DNA from: Rallus limicola
Lineage: Eukaryota; Chordata; Aves; Gruiformes; Rallidae
DNA length: 64,000 nt
Direction: 5' to 3'
Assembly: GCA_022605955.1 (NCBI GenBank)
Contig: JAKCOZ010000007.1
Location: 11,413,501 to 11,477,500 of the forward strand
Below are positions 42,401-54,400 of this stretch, piece after piece. The notes beneath the pieces were generated by a model. That model worked only from the letters and a program-made list of their open reading frames with translations. It had not been told where the DNA came from and made no database searches. Made by a program: the position numbers and the translations under genes. Each line of letters opens with the position of its first letter. Within the stretch, counting starts at the first letter, position 1.

Positions 42401-45400
42401 AACGTGTGGCTGGTGAACTTGATGCAAGGCATTGACGGGGGTGCAACGCAGAGGGCTGAGGGACTGCTTCCCCCCCTTCATTTCTCCCACAGTAATGATG
42501 ATACTTGCACGAGCTATTCTTTTGCACTGCAGCTGAAATGCCTCCCCTCGTCTCCCCCCTGTGACTGCGGGAAAGGAGCTGGGCTGTTGTGAATGTGCTA
42601 GCCCAGAATCCACTGAGAGCTATAAATGTCATGCTCTAAATGGCATGCCCTCCCGGCTAGGTGGAATTCATTCTTCAGAGAGACCTAAGGATAGGACCAC
42701 TGCCTTCCTTCCCAGGAGGTTTCTGCCAGAGGCACTGCGTGAGGCTGCAAGTGCACACTGAGGAATTGTTGGGAGGTCCCCTGGCTCTCTCTTGCCTTGG
42801 CTGCTATAGTCTGTGGCTCCAGATCCTCCGCCAGTGGGAAAAGAGATAGAATTATGCTTCTGTCTAATTTCTGTGAGACCAAAACTGAATAAAGAGCTGT
42901 TTTTTCACTTCCACATATGTTACAATGCATTGGTGTAGGGCCATTGTGGGGCAATGAAGTGGTTCTTTGACATGATGAAGAGATTAGACACATCATCACT
43001 TGTGTTTTGCTGCTCCATCTTCTTTGCCAGGGGTTACTTTATAATGTAAACCACAGTAAAAACAGAAGACATGGAGGATTTGAGGAGAAAAGCTGTAGGT
43101 AATGAATATTTTTCCCTGTCTGTGGGCAAGGCTGGGATATAACATGGAGAGTCATGATAATTCATGGTCATCAGCAGTGTCTTTGCTGCTACGCTACATA
43201 TCCTCTCAGGCATAATCACTTCTCTCCACAGGTGTGTGTGACACTCACCTACTCTGATTTCTTCCACCAAAATCGATGTCAACATGCTCTCTACCTGGGT
43301 GTTTCTTTTTTTCTGAGATGTTAGTTATCCCTTATTATATGTGTTTTTTCTGCATGCTTGTGAATGATGAATACCACGTTCCTCCCAGGGATTGTTCTGA
43401 TGCTGGTGGCTTTTCTTGCCTTTCCTTCACTCTTGCCAAGGAAAATAAAAGAGCAGGGTTTCCATACTGCAGTGAAATCCTCCTGGTATTCACTGGAGAA
43501 AAGCAGGTGGATGTTGCTGTCTGGTGAGGTCAGGATCTGTCCCCTCCATTTCTTTTAAGGAGAAGTGGTGTAGAGAGGCAGGAGCTGGAGTGCTGCCCGG
43601 CAAGCTTTAATTTCTGCCTTGAACACAGCTATGAGACAATTTTCCAGGAGAAACCACCGGGCTGACAAATAGCACAAGTAGCTTGTTTGGGAATTCTACT
43701 GTCACAAATAAGCCATTTTGTTCCTGCCTGAACCTCTCAGATCTGTCCCATACAGACCTCTCCTGTTTGCATGGCTCACGGCTGGATTCTCTGTTTTCAC
43801 CTTTGCACTCTTACCTACGTAGCTGTTAGCCATTACTCTGCATTTCGTCTGTCTTTTAGTTGAAGAAATTTTTTTGCTTGATTTAATTTGACTGGAAGAA
43901 AGTAATTATGCAGAAACCACAGCATCTCTGACTGTAAGCAGACTGTACAGAATGCATCTGTCCAAGGAGAAATGGGTAAAACTTGGTTGTCTGCTACTTA
44001 TCTACAGGATGTGACATTTTTGGTGTTGTGCCTGCATTTGTGTGTGTGTTTTTTCACTAAGGAAACCCCATCTCTTCCCACCCATCCAGTTTACCGAAAT
44101 TTCAGTATTCATGATTGCTGGAAATTGTTGTTATGAGGCCAAAAAGAAATGTAAATGAAAATATTGTGGGCAAAGCTGTCAAAAATCATTGTAGTTTACC
44201 ATGTCTGTTTGAACTGCTTTTTACACATTTTGATGTGCTGTATGGGGGTGTATTCATATGTAATCGCCTTACTCAACCTAAGTTTGGTTGATGCAAATGA
44301 AGTTTGATGCAAATGAAGTTTTCAGAGTGCCTAATTCCTGTTTTCAGAACTAAGTTGGGAATCTAAAGATCTTTTCAACAAAATAAAACCGTGTGCTCTG
44401 AATCAGAAAAGAAATATATTTAAAAGTTGTGGTCTTTGTGGAGTTGAAATTTTACCAAAGCTTGGACTTCCAGAAATGCCCAGTGACTGAAAGCACGGCT
44501 TCCCATCGGAAGACTTTTCAAAAGGTCCAATACTCTGGAAAAGAGATTTCATCCATCTTAAAATACAGACTGATCATTCCTGAAGATCTTGTTCTGAAAG
44601 GTGAGTTAGAGCTCTGCGAGCTTTCCTTAAATACATCCAGCTGGCCTGAGCCAAGCTGCCGGTGTCCGCAGAGCGCAGCATCATTTCTGTGACACTCCTG
44701 GGGAGCCCAGCCGGGCTCCATCGCTCACACGGAACTGATGTGGAAGCCTGTTCAGCAGCGAGGCTGGGAGTTACATCTTTCCACTTCAGAAACTCAGGGG
44801 AGATCCTAAACATTCGCTTGGTCAGCAGCAAACTCCCCGCTCCAATTCTTGCTTAAAGGATATCACGTCTAACGGAGCCGAACCGCCCCAGAGCTGCACC
44901 TGAGAGGAGGATTCCTGTCTCAGGTTAGTCCCGGGTCCGGAGCCAGAGGAACTGCCTGTGGAGGGAGCCAAACTACATTTCTATGGGCAATGTTTATTTT
45001 CTGTTGTTCTCTCTGCCCTGCACTTTCTGGTTCCTTCGTGGCAGGAGGAAGCCAGGTACCAGGGCGGTGTGAGCTCATGAACCTCCTACTCTATGGTCCT
45101 GCTTTAATTTCCTTGCTTGTAAACTGGTATGGGAAGGGAGATACTCTGCTCTCCGCAATCAGAAGGCATGGCAGAGCAGCTGTTCCCAGTAACAATAATG
45201 ACACTATTGCTGAGACAAACATTTTCACGATGATGCATGGGAACACTAAATCCAAACCACATTGTTTAGCTAATGCATGCTTTCACTCCACTAAAGGGGA
45301 ATGTCACATAACTGAAAGTAAATTGAAAAGATCAGAGTTTAGAAAATATGACAAAGTTGAAAACTTAAAGCTGTATTACACAGTAACATCCTTTAGCAGA

Positions 45401-48400
45401 GAAATCATTGATCCAAAGCGTGGCGTGTGTGTGTGTATTTTATGGCAGTTTGTTACGTATGGCTCTGGTCAGCCCCATGAACAGAAACAGTTGTGAGGCA
45501 GGAATGCTTTCTGTGAAGCCCTTCAGGAGAGCTGAGCACAGCATGTTGATACGTGCTGTGGGAAAGGGGATCTAGCATTGCAACGTGTCACAGACGTGTC
45601 AGGCTGTAGGTATGGTTTCTGGTGTTTTTCTTTAATCTGCCCTCCCATCTGGGACTCAGGGAACACTACTGCCAAGGTGTGTGCAGGAGAGTCCACACAC
45701 ACTTGTTTAATAAGGCAATACCTGTGTTTTACTTAGCAGGAGGAGAAGTACTTGCCTTCAGTAAGCAGTGTAGTGCAACAGCTTGGGGACAAATGGAAAG
45801 TTAAAGATGAATTGAGACCCGAAACATTTATTTCATAAATTAATTACCGAGCGTAGCGATATCTATCTTAGTATTGCGACAGCCTTGCTGCTGGCACTCT
45901 TGGAATAACTGATATAGATTTGAAAGCTTCTTGGAGTGCCTTTTCCTTCTGGCACTGTAGTGGAGAGGTTGCTAAGTTTAGATCGCAGGAATGCAAAGTT
46001 ACTCAATCAAACACAGAAGTCTGCAAAGTTCATGCAATAAATGGAGATAAAATAAGGTTTTGCTTCTTACTATAGGATCATGGATAGCTTTCCCCTTCCC
46101 CTTCCCCACGGCTTTGCTGCAAGTTCTGTGCAATGGTGATTCTACCAGGTCTGATCAAAGCTAGAAACACTGATGGCAGTGGTTTGAAGGCTGCACCTAA
46201 ACTCTGAAGAAGAAAAAGAAGGGAAGGGGGGGCATGCGGGGGACTTGAAAACTATTTTTAGGTGTGCAGAACAGGCAGTTGACTGCAGTATTCAAAGTGT
46301 TCTTGTGATTACTTGGTTTTCATGTCAGAGGGTAGAGGCTGTCAGCACCCTGTTTGTTTTTACTGTCTGGACTCCTGCTTTTGAAAAGCGGATACTGTTA
46401 ATTTCAACAATATCCTATACAGTAATCTTTTCTATTAAAATAAATGGAATCCAGCACTTTCTACAAAAGCCATTGACGTTACGATCCTCCCATGTATTGT
46501 CAGGGTCCTGGGGCACTCCAGCTCATGAATAACCCAGGTGGAAGAAGGTTTATAGAGTCCGTGGCAGTGGCTTTATTTCGTATCAGAAGTGAGAAAATTT
46601 TCTTCCAAAGAACAACATTATACGATACTTTTAAAATTAGTAGGACTGTTTGGCCATGGAAATGATCACGCAGGTGTTGTAGGACTTTGTGATGGAGCCC
46701 TTTGGAGGGAAAACTGGAGCGTTGTGGAGGCTGTGTTCTAACTCAAAGAGCCAAATTAGAAACGTATGCAGCCGCACCGCAGCATGTGGGTGGCTTCCAG
46801 GCAAGTGCAGAGTGTTGCTGAACATCGGAATCCAGCTTCGGCATGGGGAAAACCGGTGTGTGAATGGAAAGACTGATCACATACTTGTCCTGCTGTTTAA
46901 ATGTGTGGTAGGTTCTTCTGAAATTGTAAAATCTGCCTGGTAACAAGCCAGCCTGTAGAGGAATGCAGATCTGATCCTAAGTCTTCCTCCTGTCCTAAGA
47001 TCTAGCCTTTCTGTAGTTTGGAAATGTTCGGTTTGCCTTCACAATTCATTAACAGCTGCCTTTGCATTTTCATGTCGTGGCTGTGGACTTACTGTCTGCT
47101 CATTCACCCTGATGATGGCGTCCATAAAACCAGACAGCTGGCAACTTCTGTAATGACTATTAACCTCAAAACACAGCTTTGAGTGGAAAGAAATCACCGT
47201 TTTGTAGATCTGAAAACTGAGGTAGAGAGATTAAATATTTACTCAGCATCCTTTGAAAAGGTCTGGTGTGGACAGGTTTTCATCTTTGCTCTGGAAAACC
47301 TCGGTCCAGTACTTGAAAATCACCTTTTTATCATCATGTAGATAAAATGCCAAAAATTCATGCAAAGCTCTTTCTTGGTTTGAAGAGTGAAATAGTAAGT
47401 AAACAGTGATGATTTAGGCTGCCTAACCCGAAACAACCCTGTAACCCCAAGATTTTGCTGTCTAAGACAAAGGTTGATGGATTTTAAAACTGTTCCCTGT
47501 GTGTGATGATCCAGTCCTTAGGTACTCTCTCTAGCTTACCACATGCAGAATGCTCTGTTTTTGCCATTTAAAAAAAAGGCAGAATGCAAAATCCCTAAGC
47601 TCTCCTTTCATTCCAACTGCTGTGAAACTTGAAGGTGCAAGACACTGAGTCTCAGCTGCAGCAAATTTTCGGAGACTTGTTGATATTGCAAAATAATGTA
47701 CACCAGCCAGATATTAGAATGAGGAAGGACCATGGAGAGTTTCAGGATGCCATATTCAGTTGTTTTAGTGTGTGCAATTTATTGCTACATGTTACTATTC
47801 TTTTGTCATAGTTTTTTTTCAAACTGTCATAAATCAAAATTTAGTAATTGATGTCACTAGGTTTTAAAGATGTCTGAGAGAAGCCCTGAGACAGTAGATT
47901 TTTAAGGCATTTGTTTTATTCTGGTCAGAATATGCTAATCACTGATCCTCACTGAGTTGGGTATTGACCAAAACATCAGATATAATCAGCTCAAGAACAA
48001 AGACAATGCAGGTGCCTTTTGTAGATTAATGCAGGAGAACTAAGCCTAAAGCTTTCTAAAGCAAGCTAAAAATGATGCTTCAGGTTCTCTAATCCTCCGT
48101 CCTCCCCCTGCTCCACTGTGTAGCTATTTTATCCACTCAATTTGGAAGTCTTGCCCTGAATGCTTTTGCCAGTGACATCACCTTTTAATCTTCCTTCTGT
48201 TCATTTGCAGCTACTTTGGAGCTGCAGTTCCTTTTATGTCACTCCCCCAATATTTAGGATTTGCAGTTTGTTCAGATAATTGGCCATCTTGACAAGAAGA
48301 GTGACACAATCAGCTGTCAGATACTTTTCATTCCTGACTTCCATGCCAAATCTGACATGTGGATATTGGGATAATAATGTGTTATCTTAATTAGGTGTAT

Positions 48401-51400
48401 CTTCATGATACATGCTTTATAACAGATAGAGCATATGAAACTACTGCAGTGCCTTGCCAGAGTATCTTTGAAATGAGATTCCCTACTTAAGGGTTTTCTT
48501 CCTTCTTAAATAAATAAAGAGTAAACGAACAATTGCAGAGTCCAAGCCTGAATCCTAGCACTTCCTGTTAAACCTCACAAAATAGTGCAAGAAACATGTT
48601 TGGTCTGCTTTCTAAGGCTTGATGATGTGATAGGAAGGATGTTGTATGTAACATCAAAGAGTGATGTTGTTATACCTCTGAAGCATGACTTCTGGAAGTC
48701 CAAGTGAAATAATGTATGTTCATTTTTCTCCTGAATAGGGCAGTTTTAAATAGGCTTGGATTCTTATCAGAAACGTTCCAACGATTTCCTTCATTGTGTT
48801 TGCATGTGTGGGGCTTTTTTCCTTTTGCTTTTTTTTTTGACAAGCCAAATTTCTCTCACACTCCCCAAAGACCTGTTAAGTGACTCCCTGCTGGGTTTAG
48901 TTAAGAGCGGTGCCGAGCAAATTGCAAGCTGCCAAAAACGGCCAACAAACCACTGGTGATGAGCAAATGTTTCTGCTCTTTCAGCTCATGGTGAATGTTG
49001 CGGTTTCTTTAATTCCAGCCCATGATGTTCAAGTGGAAAATGGTGAAGCCTGGGCTACAGTATGTTGGACCTGAGCATAATGTCTGGCAAAGGATCAGGG
49101 TGGATCATAACTTTCACACTTGACATCTATATATTCATGTTAGGATTAAAGTCTTGAGAGTATTCCTGGCCCAGTGATCATCCTTGAAATTGACTTCTTG
49201 GAGCCGTACGTGATGATCTCGGCACAGAACTTAGATCTGTGTATTTATATCTCACTTAGAATGATTACAGACCTGTTTGTGAAAGACCATAAAATATGAA
49301 CCTTTAGGGAGCCCCGCAGAACAAAGTGTGTGATGCCCCAGAGGTAATTCATAGGGCATGACTCGATTAATTTCTTCTCCATGTCCTCTGCTGCAGGAAT
49401 ATATTATGAGTATATTGTATTTTCCTCCCTTTCCTCCTCCAAATGTAGCCTGCAGGGAGATCTTGCCTGTCATAGCATGCCTATTCGGTTCTCATGATTG
49501 TCCTCAAACCCAAGTCCATTAATTGTCTCTGTGACATGTCCATACGCTGGCACGCAGATGGCAAGAGGCTTAGGACAAGCCAATGACTTTCCCAGGAGGG
49601 GAGATACTTTTCCCAGGGCAAAGTAAACCCTCAGTGGAGTTTGCTCAGCAGTTAATTCTTCTGCAGTGTTGTGATCTCCTTAGTGATCTGGAAGAGATTT
49701 TATGAAAAACAAAGCCAGTGAGATATTGAGACAAAAGAAGTTTCAGTAATTATGAAGGTTACTGAATTCCTTGTTTGTCCTGTGAATGGGATGTGCTTTA
49801 AAGGTGGGAGAACGTGACAGAGTCTTAGTATTCGTCACTGATTTTCTTCAGAACTGATGTTTTTCCACAAGTTATATTCACACTCAGGTCTTCACCAGTA
49901 AAAGGATGATACCTATATCCCTGCCACAGGTATACTTATTTATAAATCCCATTGAGCACCTGAGATGAAAGACCAAAGCCATGTCTGCATTAAACAAATG
50001 CAGGTTTCAGGACTGGATCTACAGACTGAAACAGCTGCCTGTTTCAGGAGGAAGCAGGCTGCTCTACAATGGCAACCAACTCATGGGAGGAGGGTGGTGA
50101 TAGCAGTTTCCTTCAAATGTGTCTTCCAGATCTGAACTAAAATGTGGAGGTAGATGCTCCTGAAGTATCTTCTTTTCAAGTTGGAGAAAAGGTGAACTAT
50201 AGAAAAGACCCAAAACATGGGAAACTGATGTTTAATGTTATCTCTTCATGTGTGGCAGGTCAATGGTATTTCATAATAAGTTTACTACTTTTTTGCACTC
50301 TCTACAGTTTTGATCCAGCTTCACCAAATGCAGGACAAAGTAGTAAAGAATAGTGAATGGGAGACTGTTTGGAAAGAAAATAATAGACTGGCAAATAGCC
50401 TGCTGGTCAGGGCAGCCAGTGAGAATGGGGGGAACTGGTTGTATGGATCCCTGTTTATTCAGCATGGAACCCCTCCAACTGGAGAAATTAAAACATGCCA
50501 TGCACAGCCACTAATGAACTTGTTATGAAGAAGAGTGTGGGGAAAGGGCTTGAACCTAGTTCTTCTATATCCTGTCCCTAGGGAGGGCACTAACCACCAA
50601 ATTTTGGACTTGGCAGGCACATCGTCTTAGTGTAAAGTAAGTCCTGTGCTGTGGAGTGCTAATCCCACCTTGAAGCAGACTGATCTTTCCCAGGAGACAT
50701 TTTGTTAAAACTAATAAATCACTGTAACAAGTTTTGGTTCGAAAAAAAATCAGTATTTTTGGACACAGAGATATTTATTTGGAAAATTCCCAGTTTATAC
50801 ATGGTGATCCAGTCACAAGAGCCACTTTGTACTTCATTCGTATTTCTCTGATGCCCAAATGAAGATTGACTGTCTGCTCTCCTCTGGGTCCCTCATGCAT
50901 ATCACTTCATAGCACTTAGCAGTGTGTTGTACATCTTCGTACTATTGTAGTAGTTCCTAGGTGTAATCACAGGCCAAGGCTAACATGACATTGAGTATGG
51001 TGCAAAACAAAAAACTCTGGTAGTCCCTAGTTGTTCGTTATCTAAATATAAATTAAAAGGTGGGAAGCGGATAATGTGGATGGTATGTGTGTGTGTGTGT
51101 GTGTAGCAAGGAAACACTAAGATGTAAATGATAATTTGAAATATATTGCTTGTCAAGGCTTCTGATGTGTACTGCAGAAGGGAAGTTCTCTAAAGAAAGG
51201 TTTGAAATGATATAATAATTAATAAAAGTACCCATTTTGACATGACTAAGGCAGCAAGAATATTAAATACCTTAATGAGCTCTAGAGTACAGTACTGTGA
51301 AAGAAGGTTTCACTGATGATTTAAAATATCAGGTGATTTTTCCGCAAATCTTGTGTTTTAATATAGATGTTACTTAAGAAGGATGTGGGAAGGAGCAACA

Positions 51401-54400
51401 GTCTATCTACTTATGTTTAGATAATCGAATTTGCTTATTATCGGTGTTGTCTTGTTGGGTGCAAACTAAACAGTGCATGAAGTGGTCCTGCCAAGCAGGT
51501 TGATCCAGGTCAAGAAGAACATGCAGAATAGGTGATGTCCTTTAATCTAATTAGCTAAATCTAAACTAGAAAACACCTGTGTGATACTGCTTTTGCTGAT
51601 GGAAATTTAGGAAGGTGAAATATGTAGTCAGCCCCCTAATACTCTAGAAACATAGAATCATAGAGTATCTCAAATTGGAAGGGACCTATAAGGACCATTG
51701 AGTCCAACTTCCTGCTTGACTACCTAAAACTAAACCATATGACTAAGAGAATTTCCCAGATGTTCCTTGAACTCTGACAGCCTTTGTGCCACAACCACTT
51801 CCCTGGAGATCCTGTTCCAGTGACCAAACACCTTCTCAGCAAAGAACTTTTTCCCAGTGTCCAGCCTGAACTTCCCCTGACAGCTTCATTCCATTTCCTT
51901 GTGTCATATTGCTGGTCACCAGAGAGGAGATCAGCACCTCCAACTCCACTGCCCACTCTGGGAAAGCTGTAGACTGTGATGAGGTAATTTCTCAATCTTC
52001 TCAGCTGAACAAACCAAGTGACCTTAGCTGTTCTCCTAAGTCTTGCCCTCGATGTCTTTCACCATCTTGGATGTCCTCCTCTAGACATGCTTTAATAGTT
52101 TGATGTCCTTCTTATATTGTGGTGCCCAAAACTGCACATAGTTCTTGAGGTACCATCATATATTTGATGATAAAGCATGGTTGTGCTTGCTTTTTAAAAT
52201 TTGCCCCTTGTAATTTTAGTCCTCTTATCTAACCCTAGGTTAGAGCTGTGCATGCTGCTGGAGAATGAGCACATCTTTGAACCAGAGACGAACAATGAGT
52301 CTTTCTCTTCCTGTCCTCCTCTCTCCTATGAGAAGGTAACCTCTTTTCTTTCATTTCTTTTGTTGTTTAATCAGCATGTATATTGGTGACTTAGGAGGAG
52401 TTCTCCATGAACAAAGAAATGATGTAAAATATACACGGACGCGATGAAGAAGTGGCCAGGTACAGTTTAAATTAAAGGCTGATCAGAGACCTGCCAGGGA
52501 CAGCTGTCATAAGCTACGGTGCCACTCAGAGTCTGGAAGTTGTGCAAGACTGCTGGCAAAGAATTTCCTTGCTCATATAGGCTGTTCCAATCTTCAACCT
52601 CTCAACTTCTCTATGGGTAGCGCAATTATAATAGTTCTGTATGGGGTAGCACCTCTCTGAACGATGAGTGTTTATAAAAGCTTTCAAACTTGAAAAGCAT
52701 GTAGCATTCTTCCTTTTGATAGATGACTAGAGGATATTTAGGAATAGTAAACATTAAGCGTGGTGGAAGAAAATCATGTGTTACCAAGGCAGGACTGGTA
52801 ATGTAGTTCGTGCAATTTACACAGGCACAACTTGAAAGTCATCATATATAAGTGAAGCTTCGTCTGCACGTGGGAATCTGGCTGGCAAAACAATGCTGAG
52901 AAGGAGGAGGGCAATTATGTATGGGGTGAGATGCCAGAATACAAATAGGTACTCCCAGGAAGAGGGCAGAAGCTCGGCTGATGGCTGATACTAGTTTTGT
53001 TGCGTTTTTCTGCACTATGCTATCACGTTATTACCACTTAGCATGTGAATTTTCAGAGCATGAAAAACCTCACCCCTAAGCCAAAGTAATTGACATTGTC
53101 TTACTAGAGATACGGTTACACTAAGGGGGAAAAATAGATCTTTTTGTAAGTAAAGAGTGTTTTATTTTAAATTGCTAATTGAAGCCTTATTGGCAAAAGA
53201 ATTTATGAAGTTTGGAGGAGCTCAGCCAGTAGCTCTGCTAGAAAGCTTTCTCCTAAGAGTCAAACGGGAAGGCGTTTGAACCTGGGGTTCTGATGTGCGG
53301 CGCAGAAGGAAAGAGAAATGGATTCTTGCCTGTTCCAGATAAGAGTGGAGAAGCTGCCCAATCTGTCGCGCCTAACCACGCTGCTGAACCGCTACGCTAC
53401 AGATCCCCGGTATCAGCAACTCTTCATCAATCTGGTAAGACCCAAGCCAACTCTAAAAACAAACATTTCCTCCATGAACAATGTGTTTGTTATATTTTCT
53501 CATTTGTTTATGATGGCTGTGTCAGCCTCACTGATTTACATAAACACTGCCAATCCTGGGACGTTACATTCTCAACAAAAGTAGCTGAGTACAAACAGCA
53601 TTCCGAAGTTTTAATTCATATTGTATAAACATAACAGATGTTGATAAAATGAGCCAAAAAAGAAAATACAACAAAGGAGACCATTTCAAGGGGGCTTTTG
53701 ATTAAAATACATTCCAGATTGACAAAATGATACAATGTTAATGGAATAGATCATTTAAATGTCATTATTTGGCTCTTGTAGTCCTGTAAAGCAAATATAA
53801 AGCAACGCTTTTGAGATTTTAGGCTCCATTATGGTACAGTGCCTATACATCAACCTATAAATAAAGCTATATTTCTTTCCCCTTTCCTTTTTTTTTTTTT
53901 TTCTAATCCCTGCTATGACATTGCCACATTTATTTCCTAAATACTATACTAGAAGACTGGGTCCAAAAGCAATAATATGTTTGCTATACTGAATAAGGCT
54001 TAAAATAGGTCTGTTATAAAGAAAATAAATGTAGTTTCTGCCTTGGTGAATTTCCAGTCTACAGCACTGAAACTGAGGCACTGGGAAATCCAGGCCAGAG
54101 AGCCTAATTCAGATGAAATTTATTTTAAAAAAAGATAGAAAATTTGCTTCTGTTTACTCATCTGTAAAGAAGATGAGACTTGAGATTGCAATCCGTCTAC
54201 TCTGACTTTCTTGCTTTGAGAATAGCCAGAAAGAGCGAAAAGTTGTAAAAACCACAACCATCCTAATGTCCATTATCTAGTTTGGTTTAAGAGTTTCCTT
54301 TTAATAGATGAGGAAACTGAGGTGGAGAGAGGACATACAGCTTTCCAAAGTTCAAGAGAAGGTTGTACATGTGGAAGCCAGCTCAGCTCAGCTGAGACAC

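Larger units (their letters stand above)
39076..52238 (+). other. Large intron, phase 2, about 13.2 kb
   Basis: It splits an Arg codon between CBS1 and the linker exon. It contains a (GTTT)n repeat just after the donor, a 22-base palindrome at 39242-39263, a tandem octamer-motif duplication at 44288-44319, a CpG-richer patch at about 44600-44960, a (TG)n at 51086-51104 and a CR1 at 51646-52155. The 168-codon open frame at 44990-45496 has no recognised domain. Confidence 0.85.

Noticed and set aside
42186..42632. 148-codon minus-strand frame
   Set aside because: No recognised family and no exon-like boundaries. Overlapping frames on the same strand are equally open, as expected by chance.
44990..45496. 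168-codon open frame on the + strand, the longest in the window
   Set aside because: No recognisable domain, no splice-site or promoter context, and composition like the surrounding intron. Probably a chance frame.
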